From assembly GCF_947623445.1 (NCBI RefSeq), contig NC_135240.1, forward strand, positions 9,300,001 through 9,364,000: DNA of 64,000 nucleotides. The letters are read 5' to 3'. Source of the DNA: Clavelina lepadiformis (Eukaryota; Chordata; Ascidiacea; Aplousobranchia; Clavelinidae). How positions within the stretch are numbered: the stretch's first letter is position 1; each line of letters opens with the position of its first letter. The notes under the pieces were generated by a model. The model made no database searches. It was given only the letters and a program-made list of their open reading frames with translations, and was not told the DNA's origin. Both the position numbers and the translations under genes were made by a program. This document shows, piece after piece, positions 1 to 18,870 of the stretch.

Positions 1-51
1 AGGATAATCAACCATTTGTTTTTATATTGTATTACCAGATAAATGACTGAG

Positions 52-211
52 TTTCCCTTGGCCACCAAAGCAATCTGCTTTTCATTGTGGTACCAACGCA
101 CAGTTTTTCCTCCGAGAGCTGAAACTTCGCAAGTCACGGTAACATTTTCAAACTCCTCTACGTAGGTTATGTTTTTCGCTGGACTCTCCGTAAGCAATGT
201 AACCCCTAAAA
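52..211 (-). CDS. Exon of an immunoglobulin-domain protein (partial gene)
   Basis: On the minus strand a splice acceptor (TTCTTTTAG) is followed by an open stretch containing TVTCEVSALGGKTVRWY. This is the B-strand Cys, C-strand Trp pattern of an Ig fold. The exon ends at CTG before GTAATA, a plausible donor. The second Ig cysteine would lie in the next exon, outside the window to the left. An N-glycosylation sequon (NVT) is present. This suggests a cell-surface or secreted Ig-superfamily protein. Which family cannot be told from one half-domain, and no neighbouring exon was identified on the right. Confidence 0.5.
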
Positions 212-751
212 GAATAGGGCATCCAGCATATATCTTTAATAATATTTTGAAATTTTTCATAATTCTTCTTATCGGTAAAGATAAAGCATATCTGTAGCCG
301 ATTTATCGTTATACGAAAAAGCCACGAAGTAAAATTTTCCAAAATATTTTTGGACAGCCGTTCTCATTTTTCGCAAAGCTTTATTTGTACTTACTTTGTC
401 CTTTGACGCAGAGAAATGTCACGAAAATCCATAGAATATTCATCATCGAGTGTAATCAGAGTCTGGCTGTTACTGTACAACTCACTGGTTACAATGATCA
501 CTGGAACAGAATTTCCTCCAGCATGCTTTAAAAGCATTCTCTACGTATCCCATGGTAACAGCGTGGACTGCTTTTAATGAGAGATGGAACTAAGTGGTAT
601 CGCACTGGGAGATTATGACAACCCGCTGAGAGACGCCAAAGGTCTGCCGTACAACAAACCCTAAGGTGCAGATTCTTTGTGCTTTACTTCGGGTTGGTAC
701 TCGCGTTGCTATTTCTACAGCCTCAGCTTGTATTTGTTGGAACCTTTTACC

Positions 752-899
752 TCCTAGGTCAACGTCACAATTGGTTTGCCTGAAAACTACTTCACCGGAA
801 GTTTTAAATTTATTATCAGCGTTGATGCCACGTGCACATCAGATCGAAAACAAAACTTTCAGACAATATTTCAATTGAAAGGGCTCATTAAAAAGCATA
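752..899 (+). other. Exon-like segment, possibly ML/GM2A-like, uncertain
   Basis: After the acceptor-like TTTTACCTCCTAG an open frame reads VNVTIGLPENYFTGSFKF, continues through a Cys and ends near FQLKG. The pattern (proline-rich strand, TG-F/Y, strand, Cys, closing strand) resembles the end of ML-domain lipid-binding proteins such as GM2 activator. A second open piece at about 930-1026 reads NIAVSTKCVFGTKTVTLP and ends in TAG. Neither piece can be joined into a full gene and several frames nearby carry stops. It may be part of a gene, a relic, or chance. The family assignment is a guess. Confidence 0.2.
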
Positions 900-1310
900 T
901 TTTCCGTGGCCCTGGTATTGTACTCTAAACTATGAAGGCAATATTGCTGTGTCTACCAAGTGTGTATTTGGTACAAAAACAGTAACACTTCCGGACGTTA
1001 GTTTTACGGTTTCTCTTAAGTCTTAGGTAACTTTAACTTCATAGCTACAAATTGGCAGGAAATTAGTCAGCGTACATTTTAACACTCATTCATAAAATTA
1101 ACCCTTAAAGTCCAAAATTAATTCAGTGAAACGGCAGCTAACAAAAAATTTTAAAAACACAATTCATCATGCGGCTTGAAGACAACAGAAAACAACTTGT
1201 CCAAAAAGTCAATATCCATTCGGTAAAGTTGATGCCGCTGTGTGTTTGATTTGCAAGCAGACTACCAAGTTAATAAAAAGAGCACGTCCCTGGCAAGGTC
1301 GGCTGACATG

Positions 1311-9624
<8,314 letters not shown>

Positions 9625-11303
9625 GATCTATAATGTAGATAAATGATCTGTGAACATTTTCCTTCTGTTGTTGAAGATGGCATTTAAAAATATGAATTAT
9701 CTAGGCTGTAAACTTTACTGACAGCGATTGTTGGCAAAAAATGAAACGCATTTTATTTATGGTTTACACAAGTCCCTTGATAGGCTATCTTGGCAAAAAA
9801 GCATGCAAATACCTTGTGCTTCAGCACTATATTTTCCTGTAAAGATAGCTGACCAGCTATAATTTCCATAAAATATTTAAAACAAAAAACTCTTTACATC
9901 CAAACGTGCATCATCGAATTCGCGCGATTGACTACAATGATCTGCAACGTTTACTCACTGGTATTCAATTCCAACAAATCACCATCCATGTGCATCCTAA
10001 TTACAACTGAATAGGTTGCATGAAAATGTTCTTAAATAATAGCCAACATTTTTTGTAGCTCAGCAAAATTTTTCTATCAATTTGTAAAAACAAATCAAAT
10101 CAAACAAATGGTTTTCATCTTTTGAAAAATTAATTTTGATTTAAATATAAAATTTAATTGTAATTTTTCATATTTATGTAATTTTTCATACCTTATTTTT
10201 TAGTTTTTAGGCTGGCTTGCTCTAAAAAAAGCTGTATGTTGTTTAACAGTACATAGAAAAACGCACGAGGAAAATGTGTAAGTATTTAGCGCGCTTTGTG
10301 GTGAAACTTTAGCGCCAAATTTCGCACATTTTTTTGGGGCACGTTTAAAATGATGTAATTTCGATGCAGTTGAAAGTGTTCGTTTTTTCTGTGCTTTGCA
10401 AATTTAAAAATAAGTTGCTTTTACTTACTACTGTGGCACATTGCGGTTCTGAAAATATAGTAACTGAAAGTTCCAACTCCTCGAGAAGGCTGAATGTTCT
10501 TCCCAGTCGCTCACAGAATTAACGCCAACTTAAAGTGTTACTTCAACATCCGGCAAATCAAATACTATAAAACGACCTTCTCTGTAAGACGTGCACGTAA
10601 AACTTAACGCAATTAAGAACACGGAAGGTCACACAGAAGTAAAAATTAAAGGTACAAATACATTTATATCTGTTAAAAAAAAAAAATTTAGGTGTGGGAT
10701 ATTTGTATGGTCTTGAACGCCACACTACATTAATGGTCAAGCATGTCTTTCAACCTTCAATTAAATTAACCATAAATGGACAAGTCAAAATGGTTTGCAA
10801 TAATATCTAGTTGACGTTACATTTTGAATCGCATACTTACCCAGATTAATATGTTATACCCGTTTAATCTACATTTTTAAATAAATTAGATAGTACGTAC
10901 TACTACTGTGGCTTAATGGTTCCAAATACCATAACATGGTACCATTTGGATCATGTAATTGTTTATTTTTTATAGTTTTGTGTGGCAACTGTATAAGCAA
11001 ACATATGGTATTATCGGTATTAAGATGAACGCGATTTTTTGTTTAAAGTGTTGCTATACGGTGTTAGGTATCGACCAAAGTTCACAAAGTTGCAACGCAG
11101 CACCCAGCAAGGAAAAACTTTTTTCTCATGTTCTTGAAAGCGAATCAGCTACATACCAAAGCAAATTTTCTTCAAATGTTTATGGGCAAAGTTACGCTTG
11201 TCTTTGAGTGTAATCCGGGCGAAATAGCCCATCATAACAGTCTGATGCTGACATGACAGTACAGTACGGTATTCTTCTAAGTAGGCTAGGCCGATAACAC
11301 ATA

Positions 11304-11320
11304 AGAGAGAGAGAGAGAGA
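11304..11320 (+). repeat. (AG)n microsatellite
   Basis: Eight or so AG units followed by AATTTATTTCGCC. It could be the tail of a retroposed repeat, but no body of such a repeat was recognised. Confidence 0.8.
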
Positions 11321-11473
11321 ATTTATTTCGCCAATCGAATAATAAATAAATTACAAAAATTAATAGTTGCTTGACGTGGGGCGGCGAAAGACCTTGCGGT
11401 CATCGAAGTCTGCCGCTCCAGATTCTATGACTAATCAGACGAAGAAAGGCTGAGTCTAGTCAAAGTAATCTTT

Positions 11474-11565
11474 GGTCTAGTGCAAAAGTGCACAACCAAA
11501 TGACGTCACAATTTGACCAGCTGAAGACAAATGCATCCTGAGATTGTACACTTCTGTAATAGACC
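11474..11565 (+). mobile_element. Small GGTCTAG-type MITE, copy 1
   Basis: A 92-bp near-palindrome. It begins GGTCTAGTGCAAAAGTGCAC and ends GTACACTTCTGTAATAGACC, which are imperfect inverted repeats. Its reverse complement aligns along its length with 17939-18047, including the internal string TCTCAGGATGC versus CCTCAGGATGC. Two copies with shared ends and opposite orientation indicate a short MITE family. No clear target duplication is visible. Confidence 0.65.
11501..11508 (+). promoter_or_regulatory. CRE/ATF-type palindrome TGACGTCA
   Basis: A perfect TGACGTCA, the consensus for CREB/ATF factors, lies about 310 bp upstream of the DERA start codon and inside the small MITE. The paired copy at 17939 has the degraded form TGACTTCA. 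Binding is only inferred from the consensus. Confidence 0.4.
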
Positions 11566-11819
11566 CAAAATTAGTATGGTAGTTATGCATGAATTTATCT
11601 GTCTGTAACTTATAGACTTGGGATATATATATTTAGGATATCATTTTGAACAGAGTTTTTAATGTTGCATATTTATTACATAACAGTGTGTAGGCAAGTA
11701 AGGCAACTATACTTTTCTAACTAACCTTTATTATTTTATGATGGATGTCTGGATGTTGACTACTTTTATTTGGTTTTGATCTTTTATTTGATTTTAATAG
11801 ATCTAGGAATAATATCGAT

Positions 11820-12915
11820 ATGGCGTACAATCCAGGCATTAATTTAGATTTGGAATGGGTTCAGAAGACAGCTATAAATTTACCCGCAGTTAACAGACGT
11901 GCTGCAACCCTGCCAACAAAGCGTACTGTGAAAAAAGCATGGCAAGCTGCTTGGTTGCTAAGAGCTGTTACATGCATTGATCTTACAACCTTATCTGGTG
12001 ATGATACATTCAGCAACGTGCAACGACTTTGCTATAAAGCAAAGCACCCAATCAGAGACGATCTGTTGGAAGGTAAAAATGTGAAACTCTTAGAAAATTT
12101 TGCATTTTTCTGCCGTTGTTATAAATCTTGATTTGGTTAGTCATCAGTTAGCTGTTATTATTATCAAGTCTACACTTTACTGTTATTATCATTGTCTTAA
12201 ACATATAGCTATGGGAATGCATGATGCTGGGATTACAGTCGGAGCAGTTTGTGTTTATCCTTCTCGAGTACCTGATGCGGTGAAGTCCTTGAAGGACGCT
12301 GGAAAATCATATGTTCCTATTGCATCTGTTGCAACTGGATTTCCCGCTGGTCAGACTCCTCTAGCAACAAGAATTGAAGAAATAAAGATGGCAATAGAAA
12401 TGGGAGCCACTGAGATTGATATTGTTATTTCACGTACAAAAGCTCTTCATGGGGATTGGCAGGAAATTTATGATGAAGTCAGTGCTTGCAAGAAAGCTTG
12501 TGGTGAAGGTGTGCATATGAAAACCATCCTTGGCACTGGCGATTTGGGTACACTTACCAATGTGTACAAAGCCAGCTTGGTGGCCATGATGGCTGGATCT
12601 GATTTCATTAAAACCTCAACAGGGAAAGAAGGGGTCAATGCAACTTTACCTGTTGGCTTGGTTATGGTTAGAGCTATTCGTGATTATTACCACAAGACAG
12701 GTTACAAAGTTGGTTTCAAGCCAGCTGGTGGTATTCGAAGTGCGAAAGACGCGTGCACATGGCTTGCTCTTATGAAGGAAGAACTTGGAAATGATTGGCT
12801 TAACAATCAGTTGTTTCGTATTGGTGCTTCATCTCTTCTAACTGACATTGAACGACAGCTTTATCATTATGTCACTGGAAGATACGCAGCTGCTCATCAA
12901 CTTCCGATGGCTTAA
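11820..12915 (+). CDS. DERA: Deoxyribose-phosphate aldolase
   Basis: Cleaves 2-deoxyribose-5-phosphate to glyceraldehyde-3-phosphate and acetaldehyde, letting deoxynucleoside sugars enter glycolysis. Two exons, 11820-12072 and 12209-12915, joined GAAG|GTAAAA to TATAG|CT, give 319 residues; the human enzyme has 318. Exon 1 holds the eukaryotic N-terminal part, including RTVKKAWQAAWLLRAVTCID and TTLSGDDT. Exon 2 holds the TIM-barrel core. The Schiff-base lysine is in GSDFIKTSTGKE (about K219), the second active-site lysine in VGFKPAGGIRS (about K255) and the proton-relay Asp in TEIDIVISR (about D155). The end GRYAAAHQLPMA matches animal orthologues. It is divergent to PRPS and followed in the same direction, 410 bp later, by GSTCD. 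Confidence 0.98.
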
Positions 12916-13326
12916 CTCTAATTGATCTTTTAATTGTAGCATTGATATTTCTGATCAAACTTTTCATATGTGAAAAGCGTTTTAGTAAACATGCTCAATT
13001 AATATAAGTATAGAGATTAATTTTTACAATGACAAGGTATCATATGCAATTGATTTTTCATAATCATTTTCAGGATAAGTAATATGAATTGTGATAAAAA
13101 GTTCCTGTTTACTGTGGTAGTTGTGGATGTTTCCTGTTTACAGCCATTTTATATGCTTGTTGTGTTAAAGTGCAATTTAATTTCCATAACTGTTTTTTAA
13201 TTACTACTGTATTAATCAATATTGGTGAATGGTGATTGATCTTCAACTGATGTTCTTTTACATTAATCCTCAAAGATAAGGTTGAAATTGCTGCTGACCG
13301 ATGCCAACAGCTTGGTGAAATACATT
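12916..13326. other. DERA-GSTCD intergenic spacer
   Basis: About 410 bp of AT-rich sequence containing the DERA 3' untranslated region and the GSTCD promoter or leader. No other feature is seen. An in-frame stop (TAA, 13264-13266) lies upstream of the GSTCD Met. Confidence 0.5.
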
Positions 13327-15664
13327 ATGGATAAGGAAAATTTCCTTGTTTTTTTGGAGGGAACAACACAGCACAGCGCAGTAGGACCAGTGTTCAATAA
13401 CGCAACTCAATGTGTATGCTTATTGGCCATTTATTGCAAGAAATTTAATGCAAGTTTATGTTTGGTGGTTGAAAGTAATGCTGCTTCAGATTATGGATCT
13501 TGTGCTCAATTTCTTTCAGAAAGTATCAAGGATGGATTTAATGTACCTAAAGAGTCATTTGACAAAGTAATCGTCCAAAGCAAGTTGCAGATTCCTTACA
13601 AAGTTCAAAATTGCATCCTACCAGCTATCCTATCAGCAGACAGGCAGTACGTTGTATCTGGTTTGTGCAATGTATTGCGTTACCTAATCAACGATCCAAA
13701 TGTAAATGAAGACAGAGACCTTGTAAGACTACTTGGCCACAAGAAATGCTGCTTAAAGTCAACACATGAAGTGAGTCCCAGAACAAAGCTCTGTGAAGTG
13801 TCAGCTCCAGAGGTGATCGATAATTGGATACCATCTTCTATCGTCGTCATAGGAGATGTAGTCCCACGTGCTGTTAAACAGTTTGAAATTCTTATGGACC
13901 AACCAGTAGTGATACACAACAAAGATAAGAGACAAAGACTGGTGTTACAGAGACTTGCTGAATCATCAAGTTTTGATGACAGCTTGAGTAGTATTCCTTC
14001 AGCAAAGTATCTAAAACTGGGTCAGCGTAATTTCAAAGGGAAAAATGTAGTACCAACGAATGACCTCCCACCTTTGGAACATGTTTATGTGGAAGGAGTA
14101 GAGTTCATGCTTTCAGATTTAGCTTTACTCCCGTGCATACATGCCTTTTTGGTATTTAGTGCTGGGCATTTGGAGAAACTTAAGTCGGTCATTCCACTGA
14201 CCTTGAAATGGTATCATCGCATGCAGAAAATTCCTGAACTAAATCACTTACAGTTTATGGATGTTTCTAATTTTATTGACACACCATGTTCTGCATTGTT
14301 GAATGGGAAGGCCGAAATTTTGAATCTTGGTCAAGAAAAAGATGAAAGAACTCAGAAAACTATTAATAAGTTAGTAATTAACTTCTGCTGATTCCATTTA
14401 AATATGTATTATATGAATACTTGTGTTTCTTGCAAAGGAAGGATTTAGAAATAACTCTTCGAAGGGATCTGCCACCATTATTAGAAAGGGTTAACAAGTG
14501 CCTGCAAGTTGAATTCCGTGAATTTGTCCCAGAAGAAATAAAAGTTCAGTGGGAGAAACTACCAGAAAGTCTTCATCCCATCAAAGTAAACTTTAGCTTA
14601 TTTTCGTGATTGATATGCAATGACTAGATTCAACTCCACTGTACTTCAGTTATTGGTTTATAATTATCATATGTTGTATTGATTTTTTAAGGGAGAACTC
14701 TCTACAAAAAGGGCTTTAAGAAAATGTCAGCAAATTGAAAACTTATTATATTCTGTGAAGTATGTCTCTTCTGACAATGATGTCATTGTTGATTTTTGCT
14801 GTGGTGGGGTAAGAAGTTGTAAGCTATGAGGAAATATTTACATATCTGAATTATATACCACCAGTCAGCCTCACATGACCGTTACTAATTGTTTAGGGCC
14901 ATGTTGGGATCGTAATTGCTTATATGCTTCCCAAGTGTCATGTCGTTTTGATAGACAACAAAGAAGAATCATTGGACCGGGCTCGCAAAAGAATAAAGAC
15001 TATAGGGTTACAAAACATTACAATTTACCAAAGCAATCTAGAAAACTACAGGTACGCTGAAATATGATTCCACAGCTTACTTTCCACCAAACATTGCACT
15101 TACACTTATTAACTTGCAGAGGTGTGTTTAATGTTGGTGTTGCACTCCACGCATGTGGTGTTGCCACAGACATGGTTTTAAGGCATTGCATGGAGGCCAA
15201 TTCTTCTTTCGTCATCAGTCCCTGCTGCTATGGAAGAATTAAAAATACCCACTCAATAACCTACCCACAGAGGTAATTGGAAACTGTACCTATCATTTAT
15301 ACTGGATGGGTTTGAGCAGAGTATAATCACCATGTTTTGTTACAGTGCAAAGTACAGGGGCATCTCTATCACACATGAGCAGCTGCTGCTGTTAGGTCAC
15401 GGAGGAGATCAAACGTCATGGAACTTTGGTGGAGAAAAACCAAAGCAAGGTCTGTAACTTTTGCACTTCTCACTTAGTCTAACATATTACCATTACAATT
15501 AGTTAATGATAAGTTGTCTTGTAGGAAAACATTGCATGGGTCTAGTTGATATGGACAGAATATTTGCTGCAACGGACAGGAGCTACGAAGCATCGCTATA
15601 TTCCCTCTTTCCCCATGATTGTTCCCCTAAGAACAATTTAATTGTGGGAAAGGCCCCTAAATGA
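13327..15664 (+). CDS. GSTCD: Glutathione S-transferase C-terminal domain-containing protein
   Basis: An animal protein with a GST C-terminal-like region followed by a methyltransferase-like domain; its substrate is not known. Seven exons join in phase: 13327-14369, 14438-14585, 14692-14808, 14897-15051, 15120-15272, 15346-15449 and 15525-15664. They give 619 residues (human 633). The GST-C region includes DLPPLEHVYVEGVEFMLSDL and LALLPCIHAFLVF. The C-terminal half has the SAM-binding-like motif VDFCCGGGHVGI, then VGVALHACGVATDMV, SPCCYGRIKNT, CMGLVDMDR and the ending CSPKNNLIVGKAPK. I chose the ATG at 13327: the frame is open upstream only to 13267, without a Met, although an upstream non-coding or coding exon cannot be excluded. 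It converges with AIMP1, with 271 bp between the two stops. Confidence 0.96.
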
Positions 15665-15935
15665 ATATTATTGATTTGTTTTTTTGTGTCCAACCTACAA
15701 GTTTTAAGTAACCTGCATTAAGGAAAAACATTGTATTAAAATCATATACAAATTCAAGTGCTTATATTGTATATCCAGGGCTTTAGTTCTATGTTATCAG
15801 CACATAAACACAACACTCTTGTTGTTGATTGTAATAATGTGAAACTGCCACCCATTTGTCTAATACACTCCATGAATTCAAATGCACCTTCCATTACACA
15901 GCAATCATGCAAATTTGTTTAATGAAGTTTAACCA

Positions 15936-17718
15936 TCACTTGATTCCGCAATTTTTTAACGTTTGGACTTTGCATACTCCTTTTCCTTCCACAGTGAAAG
16001 GCACTCCTTTGTAGCATGCTACACAATCATCATTGGTGCGCAAATCTGGCTGAACATTTTCCCAAACTTTCTTCTTGGGATTTAACATTGCGTCTGGTGT
16101 ACCTTAATCAATCAGGCATGGTTGCGGTTAGCAGGGTTGACTTTCAACACCATTAACTTGGAAAATATCATGTTTGAAATTTTTGCAAAATCAATTTAAA
16201 TCTCACCAGGATATCCTTCAAAGATTATCCTCTCTCCTGGAACTGCTCCTGGAGGGGGATCAATAATCTCAACTTTCTCTGGACAGTTGGCACACATAAC
16301 CATCGCTTGGGAAAGTATGCCACGCATTTTAGCTGGTTTAAGGTTGCACATAAGTATAACCATTCTATTTTCCATCTAGAATAAAACATGAAAATTGTAT
16401 GAGTAATGCCAGTTCAGGCCCCACTTACTGCACTCTAACAATATTGACCGTATCCAAAACTGTGAAAAATATTCTGAACCTGCTCAATTGGTACATGTTT
16501 AACTAGACCAGTTACAACAGTGCGAAGATTTTCTTCTCCAGTTTGTATTTCTTCCAAATATAGTGAATCCGCATCAGGATGCCTCTTCACAGTAACAATT
16601 TGTGCCACTCGGAAATCTAAACGAGACACGTCTACAGGTGCCTCTTCCTTGGGTGTTTGAGTTTTCTTTGGTTTGGCATCCTTGGATTTTGCTGATTTAA
16701 GAATACAAATGAGAACATATTGCGTTTTTGTAAATTCTACAGCATCGGAAGGATTGTGGTTGTGATATTGCTTGAAATGGTAATATCAACTAAATCCTGG
16801 TACCTTGCTTTGCTTTTTTCTCTTTGTTTGCATTTGGTGTTGGTTTAGAAGCACCATTGGCAAGTGTGTTAGGATTTCTTGGTGACTCTGCATATACTTC
16901 TTTAACTGATGGAAGTGTTACCTAAAATACAGAATTTGTTTACATACAGAAAAAAAAGATATATATGACCATGACGCAACTATAGAAATGAATTAGGATT
17001 CCAATCAACTTGGCCGCATACAATTCAGCCGAGATTAGGGATGCTGAGTTGACAGTGAGATTAATTGATCGACCACCATGCATAGTTGTCTGTGCTCTGA
17101 TGCACACCTGCCCTGTGTTGTTGGCTTGCTCAGCTTCTTCAAGTTTTTTTTTAAGTGTGGCAACCTTCTCTTGTAGTAATTCGTTTTGTTGTTGTAGGCA
17201 TTTCTCTGTTGACGTGACTGTCATAACAACAATACAATGGGTTAAAACAAAGAAACATTTGATGTATGAACTTTGCAGCAGTATGGCAAGAGCACACCTG
17301 AGATTTTTTTCCCAAAACGGCATTGCATACCAAGGCAAACCAGTGCCTTGAAAAAAAGGATAAACTACTAACTTTTATAAACTTTTACTCCGATTTGTAC
17401 TGCAAAATTAGTGTTTAAAACCGATATCTCTAAACAAGGGAAACACTAAATTTTTTCCCCAATTATAGAGCAGCACACGTGCCAGGCACCCTTGGACCAC
17501 GACTGGCAGTGCACACCGGAATTTTGCTTCTGCACATCAGATATCTCGGTGAAAACTGCCATACTCTGCAGTCCGGGCTGTATGTACCGTATTAATGTCA
17601 ATCAAAGCTTACCAAAGTTTCGTTGTAGGTTGGATAAATGCTGACGCAAGAATGCTAGTTTTTCTTCAGTAATCTGTGCCCTTTGCTCAAAAACCTGCAT
17701 AGTTTCAGCTGATGGCAT
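15936..17718 (-). CDS. AIMP1: Aminoacyl-tRNA synthetase complex-interacting protein 1 (p43/EMAPII)
   Basis: Scaffold protein of the multi-tRNA synthetase complex; it binds tRNA and arginyl-tRNA synthetase. Six exons on the minus strand join in phase: 17613-17718, 17108-17217, 16804-16921, 16480-16691, 16207-16375 and 15936-16102. They give 293 residues (human 312). Residues 1-72 form the helical/coiled N-terminus (ITEEKLAFLRQHLSNLQRN, LQEKVATLKKKLEEAEQ). A Lys-rich linker follows. From about residue 130 lies the EMAPII/Trbp111 OB-fold: SRLDFRVAQIVTVKRHPDAD, SLYLEEIQTGEE, VVTGLVKHVP, MVILMCNLKPAKMRG, and the C-terminal GKGVCKVQTLKNCGIK. A short ORF on the opposite strand over exon 2 is a shadow. 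Confidence 0.97.
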
Positions 17719-17938
17719 CTTCCAAAACAAACCTATCCTAATAAAGTTTCTAACAAACATCAGAAAAAAATACTAGGCCACCAGATGAATGCTGGTTCCT
17801 AATATGTTGCAAGATTCGCATCTGAAACGCTGCAACATAACCACATACGCTATCTATAGGTAAGTGGTTTCGCAAACGCTTAGGCCTAAGGTCTGCATCA
17901 TATTTGTAGAATAAAGTGGCAGCGTCCTAAAATTCAGG

Positions 17939-18047
17939 GGTCTAGTATACAAGTGCACAACCTCAGGATGCCTTTGTATACTACACACTGCACAGCTATT
18001 CAAATTGTGACTTCATCTGGTCGCACATTTGTGTACTAGGCTAGACC
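17939..18047 (-). mobile_element. Small GGTCTAG-type MITE, copy 2
   Basis: A 109-bp sequence with ends GGTCTAGTATACAAGTGCAC and GTGTACTAGGCTAGACC. It matches the reverse complement of the copy at 11474-11565, including AATTGTGAC-TCAT and CTCAGGATGC-TTTGT. It lies about 220 bp upstream of the AIMP1 start codon. Confidence 0.65.
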
Positions 18048-18279
18048 TTTCTTGCGTACTAATGCTCCTAACCTAACCGCAGATCTATAACAACGAGCTG
18101 TGTGACTTCGGTGAAATGCCGTAGTCATTCTGGGGCCTCATTCTTAAAAAATGGGGTTTGCAAGATCACGTAATACATTAAAAGATAGTTTCTGTACTTT
18201 TACATGTTAAGTGCCAACGAAAGGATGAAGTTAACACCCGGACCACGACTGACACTAATTTTAGGAAATAGGAAACCAA

Positions 18280-18870
18280 GGAAATGACGGAGATGCTTTA
18301 TAGGATATCTATGAGAAATGGACACTAAAAGCAATGCTTTTACAAAGACATTGCTTAAAGTAGGAAATCGGGATACCTAGGAATTATCTCCAACTCTAAT
18401 TTCAGGAAATCAAGGAAATTCAAAAATGGTAGGCACAAGACGTAGGAAATCGTGTAAATGTGTCGCCTAGAATCTTAAAACATAAGCAACCGTTTTGAAC
18501 TTGCAAGAAAACGTAAGATATTGAGGAAAAATGTCGGCTAGGTTCTTTTAATATAGAAAATCATTTTCAACATGCAAGGAAATTAAAAAACCTGTCAGAT
18601 TGGGTCTTAAATCATTCTGAACATGCAAGGAAACGTAATAAATCGAAAACCATGTCCATTACGATCTTTCGACGAAGGAAACCATTTTGAAAATGCAAGG
18701 AAACTTAATAAATTGAAGAAAAATGACATGTAATTTCTTTTTATGTAGGAAATTGTTTTAAACATGCAAGGAAACGTAGGAAATTATCAAATTTGGAACG
18801 TGTCAACTAGGATCTTAAACTCGGAAGTCGAGGAAACATGTCAACTGGGATTTTACAACGTGGAAAACCG
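18280..18870 (+). repeat. Degenerate ~70-bp tandem repeat array
   Basis: The string CATGCAAGGAAACGTA or a close variant recurs at about 18501, 18571, 18621, 18691 and 18762. The spacings are near 70 bp, with one 50-bp gap that looks like a deletion. Between occurrences the units share 'ATGTC..CTAGG-TCTTTTAA..TAGGAAACCATTTTGAA'-like sequence. Weaker units extend the array to about 18280 on the left and 18870 on the right. It is a minisatellite-like array with no coding potential. Confidence 0.7.

Larger units (their letters stand above)
9625..11819. other. Intergenic region between divergent PRPS and DERA
   Basis: About 2.2 kb separates the two divergent start codons, so the promoters of both genes should lie here. 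I see no coding exon. It holds an (AG)n tract at 11304-11320 that opens a repeat-like stretch (to about 11430), and a small palindromic MITE at 11474-11565 with a CRE-type site. No convincing TATA box can be assigned without the transcript starts. Confidence 0.5.

Noticed and set aside
13282-13326. GSTCD start at the TTG at 13282
   Set aside because: It is only an open stretch before the first ATG (13327). The N-terminus from 13327 already aligns in length with the family.
17010-17351. Plus-strand 113-codon frame over AIMP1
   Set aside because: It is the antisense shadow of AIMP1 exon 2, which joins in phase with the other exons.
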